From NCBI RefSeq assembly GCF_003583365.1, contig NZ_QXED01000004.1, positions 1 to 64,000 on the forward strand: DNA of 64,000 nucleotides, read 5' to 3'. The first letter of the stretch is position 1. Each line of letters opens with the position of its first letter. The position numbers were made by a program, and so were the translations under genes. The stretch comes from Fibrisoma montanum. Its GTDB lineage: Bacteria; Bacteroidota; Bacteroidia; Cytophagales; Spirosomataceae. This document shows, in pieces, positions 1 through 8,576 of the stretch. A model generated the notes under the pieces. That model saw only the letters and a list, made by a program, of their open reading frames with translations, did no database searches and had not been told where the DNA came from.

Positions 1-76
1 GAACAGAGCCGTTAAGCCCCGCACTGCCGATGGTACTGGAGTCGTTTCCGGGAGAGTAGGTAACTGCCACCTCTTG
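1..76 (+). rRNA. rrf: 5S ribosomal RNA, 3' part
   Basis: The first 76 or so bases match the 3' two thirds of a bacterial 5S rRNA: the GAACAG and GTTAAGC loop region, the CCGATGGTACTGG helix and the GGGAGAGTAGG segment, ending in the strand that closes helix I near CCACCTCTT. The 5' end lies outside the window, so the rest of an rRNA operon should lie to the left. The exact 3' end is uncertain by a few bases. Confidence 0.85.
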
Positions 77-90
77 TCATTTGTAGTTGG

Positions 91-116
91 AAGCCGTCCC
101 CACAAGGACGGCTTTC
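91..116 (+). terminator. Terminator of the rRNA operon
   Basis: AGCCGTCC (92-99) and GGACGGCT (105-112) form a perfect 8-bp GC-rich stem with a short loop, followed by a short T-rich stretch, about 15 bases after the 5S end. It also separates the rRNA operon from the convergent gene at 138-602. Confidence 0.75.
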
Positions 117-137
117 CTGCTTTATAGACGTTTAGAA

Positions 138-602
138 TTAAGCGAAAGAAAGCTCTTCAAGAACTGGCAACTGTATTTTTTCCAATAAACGTTCTTCTAA
201 CAAATTCGCCCATTCATACATGTAGGCTACAACGTCGTCGCGTACATTATGCTTAAGTGCAAGTCGCTTTTCAACGGGAAATCGAGCAAGAACTTGCTTA
301 TCAGACAGTTTCTCGAGGTGCTTTAAATCTTCCAGCATTAGACCAGCGTTAAGCATCTCATTAATTATAATGTCGATGGGGAGTGAGCTCGTTTGGCAAT
401 AATCATCTACCTGTTCATTCCAGTCGCCATAACGCTGCATGGCGTAGGTATGGATCTGATCTTTACTAAGCTTAGTTAGCTCCTGAGCCAGATTACCACA
501 ATTACAGCCGCCCATGTGACCCCATTGATAAGGAGCGCCTTCTTTTAGCTTCTTGGCAGTCCGGCGCAAAGCATTTATTAAGTCAGGATTCGGTCGTGCC
601 AT
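138..602 (-). CDS. Uncharacterised conserved protein with an HxxxCxC motif
   Basis: A 154-residue soluble protein with no signal peptide or membrane segment; I do not recognise a named family. It is mostly helical and charged. Residues 29-35 hold a compact His-Met-Gly-Gly-Cys-Asn-Cys cluster and another Cys lies at about 69, which could bind a metal, but that is speculation. It lies downstream of the leuA terminator, so it probably has its own transcript, and it converges on the 5S gene. The start ATG at 602 follows about 70 bases of AT-rich DNA without a clear TAnnTTTG box. Codon use resembles the neighbours, so it is a real gene rather than a chance frame. Confidence 0.75.
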   Translation of the reverse strand: MARPNPDLINALRRTAKKLKEGAPYQWGHMGGCNCGNLAQELTKLSKDQIHTYAMQRYGDWNEQVDDYCQTSSLPIDIIINEMLNAGLMLEDLKHLEKLSDKQVLARFPVEKRLALKHNVRDDVVAYMYEWANLLEERLLEKIQLPVLEELSFA

Positions 603-672
603 TTTCGTACAAGGTTTTATGGTTTCTTGCCTAACGCTCTGTTATTAAGTTTTGTTCTTTAAGAATCAGTAC

Positions 673-703
673 AAAAAAAGCCGGCTATAAACCGGCTTTT
701 TTT
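673..703 (-). terminator. Terminator at the end of the ilv-leu operon
   Basis: A perfect 12-bp inverted repeat (673-684 with 692-703, core AAAGCCGG/CCGGCTTT) with a 7-base loop. The stem begins inside the leuA stop codon, and the A and T runs make it usable in both directions. It closes the long minus-strand operon. Confidence 0.85.
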
Positions 704-1841
704 ATCTGACTAATTCCATTAAATCTTTATCATTCACTTCTTTCTTGACGTCAGCTAAATCGAGGAAACGCTTATAAATACCATCGAGCGTTGGCTTATC
801 GTATCGATAGCCCAATAACTCAAGCCGATGTTTTAAAGCATGACGACCGCTGCGGGCTGTTAAAATAATAGATGACTTAGGAACGCCGACATCATGAGGA
901 TTTATGATTTCGTAGTTCTCAGCGTGCTTCAGAAAGCCATCCTGGTGAATGCCTGATGAGTGAGCAAAGGCATTACGACCGACAATCGCTTTGTTGGCCT
1001 GAACCGGCATGCGCATCATCTGGGAGACAAGATTACTTACCGGGAATAGGCGGGTTGTATCAATGCCTGTTTCATATCCGAGTTCTTTATGCACTTTGAG
1101 AGCCATCACAACCTCTTCCAAAGACGTATTGCCCGCCCGCTCACCAATGCCATTCATAGTAACTTCAACCTGACGAGCGCCGTTCATGATGCCAGCCAGT
1201 GAGTTGGCAGTCGCCAGGCCAAGATCGTTATGGCAATGAATGGATATTGTCGCCTTGTCTACGTTGGGTACGTTGTCATAGATGTACTTGATCTTTCGAC
1301 CGTACTCGTCAGGCAGGCAGTAGCCGGTCGTATCCGGAATATTGACAACGGTAGCACCCGCCCGAATAACCGCTTCGGTTAGTCGGCAAAGGAAGTCAAG
1401 ATCAGCACGACCCGCATCTTCAGCATAAAACTCTACATCATCGACGTAGTTGCGTGCATGCTTTACGGCCGAAATGGCTTGTTCCAGAATCTGGTTCCGG
1501 GTACTGTTGAACTTATTACGTATATGAATGTCTGACGAGCCAATTCCCGTATGTATACGCCCATGTTTGGCATGTTTTAGCGCTTCGCCGGCGGCATCAA
1601 TATCATCGAGCTTGGCGCGGGAGAGTGCGCAAACTGTAGGCTTGGATACTGCTTTGGCGATTTCAACGACGGACCGAAAATCCCCGGGACTGGATACTGG
1701 AAAGCCGGCCTCAATGATGTCAACGCCCAGACGCTCCAGTTCTTTGGCCACAACCACTTTTTCTTCAGTGGTTAACTGGCAGCCCGGAACCTGTTCACCG
1801 TCACGCAGAGTAGTGTCGAAAATATAGACTCGCTGGCTCAT
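702..1841 (-). CDS. leuA: 2-isopropylmalate synthase, short form
   Basis: Condenses acetyl-CoA with 2-oxoisovalerate in the first committed step of leucine synthesis. The HMGL-like TIM barrel is clear: [10 protein letters not shown] at residues 8-17 with the metal-binding Asp, the metal-binding HCHNDLG motif near residue 203, and the [10 protein letters not shown] motif. At 379 residues it ends after the linker region and lacks the C-terminal LeuA regulatory domain of about 120 residues found in the 500-residue enzymes, so classical leucine feedback through that domain is not expected. Last gene of the operon, 11 bases after leuB; its stop is embedded in the terminator. A homocitrate synthase-like role is possible in principle, but leuBCD next to it argues for leucine. 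Confidence 0.93.
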   Translation of the reverse strand: MSQRVYIFDTTLRDGEQVPGCQLTTEEKVVVAKELERLGVDIIEAGFPVSSPGDFRSVVEIAKAVSKPTVCALSRAKLDDIDAAGEALKHAKHGRIHTGIGSSDIHIRNKFNSTRNQILEQAISAVKHARNYVDDVEFYAEDAGRADLDFLCRLTEAVIRAGATVVNIPDTTGYCLPDEYGRKIKYIYDNVPNVDKATISIHCHNDLGLATANSLAGIMNGARQVEVTMNGIGERAGNTSLEEVVMALKVHKELGYETGIDTTRLFPVSNLVSQMMRMPVQANKAIVGRNAFAHSSGIHQDGFLKHAENYEIINPHDVGVPKSSIILTARSGRHALKHRLELLGYRYDKPTLDGIYKRFLDLADVKKEVNDKDLMELVR

Positions 1842-1852
1842 TGTATGTGTTA

Positions 1853-2926
1853 TTAGTTAAGTTCAGCAATTAATCGGGCCCCCATAGCTTCAGTGCCCAG
1901 AATTTTTTCAGACGATGTGTTCCCGTCGGCGATGTCGCGTGTCCGATACCCCGCTTTCAAAACGGTATCTACCGCGGTAAGAACTGTTTCGGCTTCGGAT
2001 TTCAAACCGAACGAAATATCCAGCATCAAAGCAACCGATAGGACAGACGCCAATGGGTTAGCCACTCCTTTGCCGGCAATGTCGTGCGCCGATCCGTGGA
2101 TGGGTTCGTAAAGACCAATTGTGTCACCCACCGAAGCCGAAGCCAGCATACCCATTGAGCCGGCAATCTGCGATGCTTCGTCGGTCAAAATATCGCCGAA
2201 TAGATTTCCAGTCAACACTACGTCAAATCGGCGCGGATCTTTGATGAGCAGCATAGCGGCCGCATCGATGAACTGGTGTTCGACGTCTACTTCCGGGTAA
2301 CGTTTGGCTACTTTCTGTACTACTTCGCGCCAAAGGCGTGACGATTCCAGTACGTTTGCTTTGTCAACTGAACACAATTTCTTTCGGCGAGTCATAGCCG
2401 CTTCAAACGCTTTTACGGCAATCCGTTCAACTTCGTAGCGACTGTAAATCATGGTGTCATAAGCCGTACTTCGATCCTCATTCCGGCCTTTTTCGCCAAA
2501 GTAGACATCGCCGGTTAGCTCGCGAAAAAACAGAATGTCGGCCCCCTGCAAAAACTCCGGCTTGATACTCGAAGCGCCTAAGAGCTCATCGAAAAGTTTA
2601 ATTGGACGCAAATTCGCATACAATCCCAACGCTTTCCGAATCCCCAGCAACCCCTGTTCCGGCCGTAATTTAGCTGATGGATCGTTATCGTACTTCGGAT
2701 GGCCGACGGCTCCGAACAGGATGGCATCTGATGCTTTAGACTTGGTGATGGTTGCTTCCGGCAGCGGATTTCCAGTGGCTTCGATAGCCGCGTGACCAAT
2801 CAACGCTTCATCGTATGTGAATTCGTGGCCAAACTTCCCGGCAATTCGCTCCAGCACCTGTTTACCAACTGCTGTCACTTCCTGACCGATTCCGTCGCCG
2901 GCAATAACTAAAATGTGTTTCTTCAT
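1853..2926 (-). CDS. leuB: 3-isopropylmalate dehydrogenase
   Basis: NAD-dependent oxidative decarboxylation of 3-isopropylmalate, the third leucine-specific step. The 357-residue length is typical. The N-terminal GDGIGQEV motif, the [10 protein letters not shown] segment, the substrate-binding [12 protein letters not shown] loop and the metal-binding [12 protein letters not shown] segment are all present. It lies between leuD, across a 72-base gap that holds a hairpin, and leuA. Confidence 0.96.
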   Translation of the reverse strand: MKKHILVIAGDGIGQEVTAVGKQVLERIAGKFGHEFTYDEALIGHAAIEATGNPLPEATITKSKASDAILFGAVGHPKYDNDPSAKLRPEQGLLGIRKALGLYANLRPIKLFDELLGASSIKPEFLQGADILFFRELTGDVYFGEKGRNEDRSTAYDTMIYSRYEVERIAVKAFEAAMTRRKKLCSVDKANVLESSRLWREVVQKVAKRYPEVDVEHQFIDAAAMLLIKDPRRFDVVLTGNLFGDILTDEASQIAGSMGMLASASVGDTIGLYEPIHGSAHDIAGKGVANPLASVLSVALMLDISFGLKSEAETVLTAVDTVLKAGYRTRDIADGNTSSEKILGTEAMGARLIAELN

Positions 2927-2937
2927 TCTACTGGTTA

Positions 2938-2996
2938 AATGACGGAGCTAGTGAATGCTTGAGTCGTTATACACGTCATTCGCTGGCTCAGTCATT
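2938..2996 (-). repeat. Intercistronic inverted repeat between leuD and leuB
   Basis: Bases 2938-2957 and 2977-2996 are inverted copies matching at 17 of 20 positions, with a 19-base loop. This is the only sizeable gap in the leu part of the operon and has no T tract, so it may be an mRNA processing or stability hairpin rather than a terminator. Confidence 0.55.
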
Positions 2997-2998
2997 CA

Positions 2999-3592
2999 TT
3001 ATGCGTGAGCTAAGTCAAACCGATTGATTTCTTCTTTCAGGCTGAGTAAATAATCAATATCGTCGTAGCCGTTCATCAGGCACGTTTTTTTGTACGTATT
3101 AATGTCAAACGACTCATTCAGGCCGTTTGCCAGCGTAATGGTCTGATTCGCCAGATCAACCGTTATGGGCGTATGCGGGTCTGCGTCAATCGCTTTAAAG
3201 ATTTCAGCCAGAAAAGCGTCTGAAACCTGAGCAGGCAGCACAAAGGTATTCAGAGCGTTGTTCTTAAAAATGTCGGCAAAAAAGCTGGAAATAACGACTT
3301 TAAACCCATAGTCGTGGATAGCCCAGGCTGCGTGTTCCCGGCTGGAACCCATACCGAAGTTTTTGCCAGCTACCAGGATTTGGGCATCAGTGTAGGTAGG
3401 GTTGTTCAGTACAAAGTCGGCTTTGGGCGTATCATCAGCGTTGTACCGCCAGTCACGGAATAAGTTATCGCCGAAGCCTTCGCGGGTAGTGGCCTTCAGA
3501 AAGCGGGCTGGAATAATCTGGTCCGTATCAATATTTTCGATAGGCAGGGGAGCCGCAGTTGCCGTCAGTTTTGTAAATGTTTCTTTGCTCAT
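2999..3592 (-). CDS. leuD: 3-isopropylmalate dehydratase small subunit
   Basis: Swivel-domain subunit that pairs with LeuC to isomerise 2-isopropylmalate to 3-isopropylmalate. The 197-residue protein shows the family hallmarks: the [14 protein letters not shown] segment near residue 19, the [13 protein letters not shown] loop around 76-88 and the C-terminal helix. It follows leuC by 12 bases, so the two subunits are probably made together. Confidence 0.95.
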   Translation of the reverse strand: MSKETFTKLTATAAPLPIENIDTDQIIPARFLKATTREGFGDNLFRDWRYNADDTPKADFVLNNPTYTDAQILVAGKNFGMGSSREHAAWAIHDYGFKVVISSFFADIFKNNALNTFVLPAQVSDAFLAEIFKAIDADPHTPITVDLANQTITLANGLNESFDINTYKKTCLMNGYDDIDYLLSLKEEINRFDLAHA

Positions 3593-3604
3593 GGTTCCTG
3601 AAGG

Positions 3605-5008
3605 TTATACAAACGCTCTGACATCCTGGACTTTGCCCGTAACAGCGGCAACGGCCGCCGTGAGCGGAGATGCCAGAAACGTACGTGACTGGGGCCCTTG
3701 CCGACCTTCAAAGTTGCGGTTCGATGTACTGACGCAATACTTACCGGCCGGAATCTTGTCCTCATTCATGCCCAGACAGGCCGAGCAGCCAGGGTCGCGC
3801 AATTCAAAACCGGCTTCGGCAAACACTTTGTCAAGGCCTTCAGCTTTAGCCTGATTAGCTACCTGTACAGAGCCCGGCACAATCCATACCTCAACGCCGT
3901 TGGCTTTTTGCTTACCTTTTACAAATTCAGCGACCTGGCGCAGGTCTTCAATACGGGCGTTAGTGCATGAGCCAATGAAGACGTAATCGACCGGCTTGCC
4001 TACTAACTCCATACCTGGTTCGAGGCCCATATAGGCCAGCGATTTGGTGTATGAGGCCAGTTCGCTTTCCGGAATTTCGCTCAAATTCGGTACGTGATGA
4101 CTGATTCCGATGCCCATACCCGGGTTGGTACCGTAGGTAATCATCGGTTCAATGTCTTCGGCGTTGATGTCCAGTTCGCGATCAAACGTAGCGCCTTCGT
4201 CGGTTTTTAACGTACGCCAGGTGTCGACCGCCTTCTCGAACGCTTCACCCTGCGGAGCAAACCGTCGGCCACGAATGTAGTCGAACGTCGTTTCGTCGGG
4301 GGCAATCAGACCGCCACGAGCACCCATTTCGATGCTCATGTTGCAAATGGTCATCCGCGCTTCCATCGACAAACTTCGGATCGTATCGCCGGCGTATTCA
4401 ACGAAGTAACCGGTTGCGCCACTGGCCGAAATTTTCGAGATGATGTAAAGGATGATGTCTTTCGACGTAACGCCTTTGCCCAGCTTGCCATTGATGCTGA
4501 TGCGCATCCGTTTGGGCTTGTATTGTAAAATGCATTGCGTGGCCAGTACCTGTTCTACTTCCGACGTACCGATGCCGAACGCAATGTTGCCAAAGGCCCC
4601 ATGGGTACTGGTATGGCTGTCGCCACAAACAATAGTCATACCCGGTAGTGTAAGGCCAAGTTCGGGTCCGATGATGTGCACAATGCCCTGGAACGGATGG
4701 CCAAGGTCGTAGAGTTCAATGCCAAAGTCAGCGCAGTTCTTGCGCAGGGTTTCGACCTGATGACGCGACAGCGCTTCCTTGATCGGCAGGTGCTGATCTT
4801 TAGTTGGTACGTTGTGGTCGGCGGTGGCCGTTGTGCGGCTGACGTTAAATACACCGATACCCCGCTTCCGGAGCCCGTCAAACGCTTGCGGGCTGGTTAC
4901 TTCGTGGATGAAATGGCGGTCAATAAACAACGCATCCGGGTGGCCTTCGGCGTGTTTAACGACGTGCGCATCCCAGATTTTATCAAAAAGAGTTGTGGGC
5001 GTATGCAT
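3605..5008 (-). CDS. leuC: 3-isopropylmalate dehydratase large subunit
   Basis: Aconitase-family catalytic subunit carrying the [4Fe-4S] cluster. The three cluster cysteines are visible in [11 protein letters not shown] and [11 protein letters not shown]; the family segments [13 protein letters not shown] and [10 protein letters not shown] are intact. Its 467 residues match the bacterial LeuC length. It starts 6 bases after the ilvA stop, so ilvA, leuC and leuD are tightly packed. Confidence 0.96.
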   Translation of the reverse strand: MHTPTTLFDKIWDAHVVKHAEGHPDALFIDRHFIHEVTSPQAFDGLRKRGIGVFNVSRTTATADHNVPTKDQHLPIKEALSRHQVETLRKNCADFGIELYDLGHPFQGIVHIIGPELGLTLPGMTIVCGDSHTSTHGAFGNIAFGIGTSEVEQVLATQCILQYKPKRMRISINGKLGKGVTSKDIILYIISKISASGATGYFVEYAGDTIRSLSMEARMTICNMSIEMGARGGLIAPDETTFDYIRGRRFAPQGEAFEKAVDTWRTLKTDEGATFDRELDINAEDIEPMITYGTNPGMGIGISHHVPNLSEIPESELASYTKSLAYMGLEPGMELVGKPVDYVFIGSCTNARIEDLRQVAEFVKGKQKANGVEVWIVPGSVQVANQAKAEGLDKVFAEAGFELRDPGCSACLGMNEDKIPAGKYCVSTSNRNFEGRQGPQSRTFLASPLTAAVAAVTGKVQDVRAFV

Positions 5009-5014
5009 AGATTC

Positions 5015-6283
5015 TCAAATCAAGAACTCAAATAAATCCGGCTTATCGTTGAGGTATTCAAAGTGAATGCGGGCATCCTGCATACGTATCAGGAGCGGCT
5101 CAAAATCGGCTTTACTTTTCAGTTCTATGCCAACCAGAGCAGGGCCGCGTTCGCGATTCGTTTTCTTAGAATACTCAAAGAGCGTAATATCGTCGTTGGG
5201 ACCGAGTACGTCGCTCAGGAATTCGCGCATAGCACCCGCCCGCTGGGCAAACCGAATGATGAAATAATGCTTCAGGCCTTCGTATAGCAGCGACCGCTCT
5301 TTGATTTCCTCTGTTCGGGTAATGTCGTTATTACCACCGCCGACGAGACAGACCACATTTTTACCTTTGATCTCGTCTTTCAGAAAGTCCAGCGCGGCAA
5401 TAGTAAGCGCTCCTGCCGGCTCGGCTACAATAGCTTCTTCGTTATAAAGCCGCAGAATGGTTGTGCAGACTTTGCCTTCGGGAACCAGCACGACGCGTTC
5501 CAGATTCTGGCGGCACACCTCGAAGGTCATGTCCCCGACGCGCTTAACGGCGGCTCCGTCCACAAACTTGTCAATCTCTTCCAGGGTTACTACGTGGCCC
5601 TCGTCCATCGAAACTTTCATGGACGGTGAACCCAGCGGCTCAACCCCGATCAGCTTGGTTTTGGGGCTCAGCTGGCGAAAAACCGTTGAAACGCCCGATG
5701 CCAGACCGCCCCCGCCAATTGCCATTAGCAGGTAATCAATCTTAAAATTCGAATCTTTGAAGATCTCCAGCCCGACCGTACCCTGACCTTCCATCACCTG
5801 AACGTCGTCGAAGGGGTGGACAAACGTACTGTCGTGCGTATTGACGTATTCGATGGCCGAATGGTACGCATCGTCGTACGTATCACCGGTAAGCACTACG
5901 TCGACAAACTCCTTACCGAACATCCGGACCTGCTTTACCTTCTGGGCGGGGGTAGTCGTCGGCATGAAAATCCGGCCTTTAACACCCATTTTGCGGCAGG
6001 CATAGGCCAGTCCCTGCGCGTGGTTACCGGCGCTCGCACACACGACCCCCTTGGCCAGAGCTTCTTTGGGCAGGCTGGCCATTTTATTGTAGGCTCCCCG
6101 AATTTTATAGGAGCGCACAACCTGTAAATCTTCCCGTTTCAGGAAAATGGTGGCCTGGTACCGATCCGACAGGTTCACGTTTTCCTGGAGGGGCGTGTGC
6201 GTCACGACTCCCCGCAGCCGTTCGGCCGCAAGGTATATATTGTCGAGGTCGGGAAACGTTATTTTCTTCTCTGCTTCTACCAC
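5015..6283 (-). CDS. ilvA: Threonine dehydratase (biosynthetic type, short form)
   Basis: PLP enzyme that deaminates threonine to 2-oxobutanoate, the entry to isoleucine. The PLP lysine lies in SYKIRGAYNK (Lys60), the phosphate-binding loop is the GGGGLASG stretch near 190, and the C-terminal tail from about residue 335 (AGAMREFLSDVLGP) is a single ACT-like regulatory domain. At 422 residues this is the short form with one regulatory repeat rather than the two of E. coli IlvA. Its place in the ilv-leu operon supports a biosynthetic role. A following TTGTTTACT-rich spacer separates it from the methyltransferase gene upstream. Confidence 0.93.
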   Translation of the reverse strand: MVEAEKKITFPDLDNIYLAAERLRGVVTHTPLQENVNLSDRYQATIFLKREDLQVVRSYKIRGAYNKMASLPKEALAKGVVCASAGNHAQGLAYACRKMGVKGRIFMPTTTPAQKVKQVRMFGKEFVDVVLTGDTYDDAYHSAIEYVNTHDSTFVHPFDDVQVMEGQGTVGLEIFKDSNFKIDYLLMAIGGGGLASGVSTVFRQLSPKTKLIGVEPLGSPSMKVSMDEGHVVTLEEIDKFVDGAAVKRVGDMTFEVCRQNLERVVLVPEGKVCTTILRLYNEEAIVAEPAGALTIAALDFLKDEIKGKNVVCLVGGGNNDITRTEEIKERSLLYEGLKHYFIIRFAQRAGAMREFLSDVLGPNDDITLFEYSKKTNRERGPALVGIELKSKADFEPLLIRMQDARIHFEYLNDKPDLFEFLI

Positions 6284-6337
6284 CGCCTGTTTTGTTTACT
6301 ACTGATGACGTTATCCTTCAAATTTACGAAATCTTCA

Positions 6338-6916
6338 TCAGTCTTTTTTTGTCGCTATAATCAAGCCGGTTGACCAGGCTAGTTTCGTCAGAACGATGTC
6401 TTCGCGATCCTCCAGATGAGCTACTAACTGTTGTGCTTTGGCATCATGACCGTCGGGCCAGTTGGGCTGTGGGAGCATGTCGTCAATTACATACAGACCA
6501 CCCGGCTTCAGCATGGCCAGCGTTTCATCGAGTTGTAGATACTTCCCGGCCCAGGTATCGGCGAAAATGAAGTCAAACGTTTCCGTATTCGCATCAATCC
6601 ATTCGGTACCATCCTGACAAACCAGCGTCAGCCGCTTGTCATGGCCTAAAAACCGTTCAGCAATGGCCTGACAGGCAGCATCATTGTCGACCGAAATCAG
6701 CGTCGAATGCTGGTCCATACCATCCAGCAGCCAGGCTGTCGACAGGCCCGTACCAGTGCCTAGCTCCAGAAACGTACCGCTGGGTTTCGACCGCGCCAGC
6801 GTCCGCAGCAGTGAGGCTGTCAGTACGTCGGCGTTCATTGCAAAACCCAGGACGGCTGACGCTGCGACTATGCCCTGATGCGGATCAATGGTTTCGGTGA
6901 TGGTATCGAAAGTCAT
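6338..6916 (-). CDS. Class I SAM-dependent methyltransferase
   Basis: A Rossmann-fold methyltransferase of about 192 residues: motif I FLELGTGTGLSTAWLL, the acidic strand ISVDNDAA, then FDFIFADTWAGKY and GGLYVIDDM. It resembles the O-methyltransferase-like group acting on small molecules, but the substrate cannot be read. I chose the ATG at 6916 (MTFDTITET); a longer frame opens at 6958 but would run through a strong hairpin (6931-6956) that fits better as spacer. It sits between ilvC and ilvA, an unusual tenant of a branched-chain amino acid operon. A role in that pathway is unproven. Confidence 0.8.
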   Translation of the reverse strand: MTFDTITETIDPHQGIVAASAVLGFAMNADVLTASLLRTLARSKPSGTFLELGTGTGLSTAWLLDGMDQHSTLISVDNDAACQAIAERFLGHDKRLTLVCQDGTEWIDANTETFDFIFADTWAGKYLQLDETLAMLKPGGLYVIDDMLPQPNWPDGHDAKAQQLVAHLEDREDIVLTKLAWSTGLIIATKKD

Positions 6917-6930
6917 GCTACGTTGGCTAA

Positions 6931-6956
6931 GGTGCCGGGCTCGAAAACCCGGCACC
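6931..6956 (-). repeat. GC-rich hairpin between ilvC and the methyltransferase gene
   Basis: GGTGCCGGG (6931-6939) and CCCGGCACC (6948-6956) form a perfect 9-bp stem with an 8-base loop, 8 bases beyond the ilvC stop. There is no T tract. It may hold back exonucleases and favour upstream ilvC message, or reduce flow into the distal genes. Confidence 0.65.
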
Positions 6957-6964
6957 ATATGATG

Positions 6965-8008
6965 TTAGCTTCGCTCGGGGCGCAGGCTCCGAACGGCGGT
7001 GCCGGCTTTCCACATTTCCGATTCGCGCAGTTCTTTCAGCTCCTCTTCCAGCTTCTCCCGGTAGTCGGGCTGAGAGTTACGAGTGATCGAAATATTCGCC
7101 TGCTCGCCGGCTTTTACCGAGTTGTAGAGCTGTTCAAAGACCGGCTTTGTGGCATCGCGGAACGGTTTCCACCAGTCGAGAGCACCCCGCTGGGCAGTGG
7201 TTGAGCAGTTGGCGTACATCCAGTCCATACCGTTCTCAGCAACGAGCGGCATGAGTGACTGCGTCAGTTCTTCTACCGTTTCGTTGAAGGCTTCGGAGGG
7301 GCTGTGGCCATTGGCCCGGAGGACTTCATACTGAGCCGCGAAGATGCCCTGGATCGCGCCCATCAACGTACCACGTTCACCGGTCAGGTCGGAGGTAACT
7401 TCTTTGTAAAAATCGGTTTCGAACAGATAGCCTGAACCTACGCCGATACCCATAGCAATGCACTTTTCACGAGCATGACCTGAAGCGTCCTGATAGATGG
7501 CGAAGCTGGAATTCAACCCCTTGCCTTCGACAAACAGGCGACGCAGCGACGTACCGGAACCTTTCGGGGCAACCAGAAATACATCCACATCAGTCGGCGG
7601 AACAATTCCCGTCTGGTCTTTGTACGTTACGCCGAAGCCGTGTGAGAAGTACAGCGATTTGCCGGGTTTGAGGTATGACTTAACCGTCGGCCACAGTTCA
7701 ATCTGGGCGGCATCCGACAGCAGGAAGCAAATGATCGTACCGCGCTCCAGAGCCTCCTCGATTTCGAACAGCGTTTCGCCGGGAACCCAACCGTCGGCAA
7801 CGGCTTTGTCGTACGTTTTGCCTTTGCGCTGGCCGACGATTACGTTGAACCCGTTGTCGCGCATGTTGAGCGACTGACCGGGTCCCTGAACGCCGTAGCC
7901 GATAACGGCAATGACTTCATCTTTGAGTACGTCGAGGGCTTTCTCAAGAGGAAACTCTTCGCGGGTTACTACGTCTTCTTCTACTCCGCCGAAGTTAATT
8001 TTTGCCAT
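6965..8008 (-). CDS. ilvC: Ketol-acid reductoisomerase
   Basis: Isomerises and reduces acetolactate and acetohydroxybutyrate to dihydroxy acids. The N-terminal Rossmann motif is VIGYGVQGPGQ, the cofactor-specificity loop follows at VGQRKGK, and the C-terminal knotted domain carries the metal ligands in the DLTGERGTLMGAIQG stretch and in FNETVEELTQSL. At 347 residues it is a class I (short) enzyme. It follows ilvN by 30 bases. Cofactor preference (NADPH or NADH) cannot be decided from reading alone. Confidence 0.95.
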   Translation of the reverse strand: MAKINFGGVEEDVVTREEFPLEKALDVLKDEVIAVIGYGVQGPGQSLNMRDNGFNVIVGQRKGKTYDKAVADGWVPGETLFEIEEALERGTIICFLLSDAAQIELWPTVKSYLKPGKSLYFSHGFGVTYKDQTGIVPPTDVDVFLVAPKGSGTSLRRLFVEGKGLNSSFAIYQDASGHAREKCIAMGIGVGSGYLFETDFYKEVTSDLTGERGTLMGAIQGIFAAQYEVLRANGHSPSEAFNETVEELTQSLMPLVAENGMDWMYANCSTTAQRGALDWWKPFRDATKPVFEQLYNSVKAGEQANISITRNSQPDYREKLEEELKELRESEMWKAGTAVRSLRPERS

Positions 8009-8038
8009 GACAGACAGTTTTATAAAAGGTTAAACAAA

Positions 8039-8572
8039 TTACAGATAGTATTCCCACTCCGTTTCCGGCAGGTATTCCACGAGCCCTTTTTCGGTTTTTC
8101 CTACCGCGACCCGACCCGATCGTACGAATTCAAGAATGCTGTGCGGTTTGATGTATTCGAAAAAGGTAAAGATTTCCTCTTCGGTCCCCGTCTTCTCGAT
8201 CACGACGTAGTCCAGCCCCCAGTACACCACCCAGGCCTTGTACTGATTGTTGATCGTTTCAATATCCAGTGGCTTTGCGCCCAGTGGTGTTTCAATCTTG
8301 AACAGGGCGATTTCGTTGTACACGACGTCTTCGTTCAGATAGCCGAAGACCGCGAGAACTTCCACGATCTTCCGAATCTGCCGCACCAGTTTCTCTACGG
8401 TCTCCCGCGACTCGTGCTTGATGACGATGGTGAACCGGGACACGCCCTTCCGCTCGGTTTCCGATACGGTGAGGCTTTCGATGTTGATCCGTCGCCGGGT
8501 GAAAATAATTGTGATGCGGTTGAGTAGTCCGATCGTGTTTTCGGTGAATATGCAAATGGTGTAGGTCGTCAT
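8039..8572 (-). CDS. ilvN: Acetolactate synthase small (regulatory) subunit
   Basis: Regulatory partner of IlvB. An N-terminal ACT domain (TYTICIFTENTIGLLNRIT, then the RRINIESLTVS strand) should bind valine or another end product, and a C-terminal domain completes the 177 residues. It lies 4 bases downstream of ilvB, the usual arrangement. With LeuA lacking its regulatory domain, this subunit and the ACT-like tail of IlvA are the visible feedback points in the operon. Confidence 0.94.
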   Translation of the reverse strand: MTTYTICIFTENTIGLLNRITIIFTRRRINIESLTVSETERKGVSRFTIVIKHESRETVEKLVRQIRKIVEVLAVFGYLNEDVVYNEIALFKIETPLGAKPLDIETINNQYKAWVVYWGLDYVVIEKTGTEEEIFTFFEYIKPHSILEFVRSGRVAVGKTEKGLVEYLPETEWEYYL

Positions 8573-8576
8573 CGGG

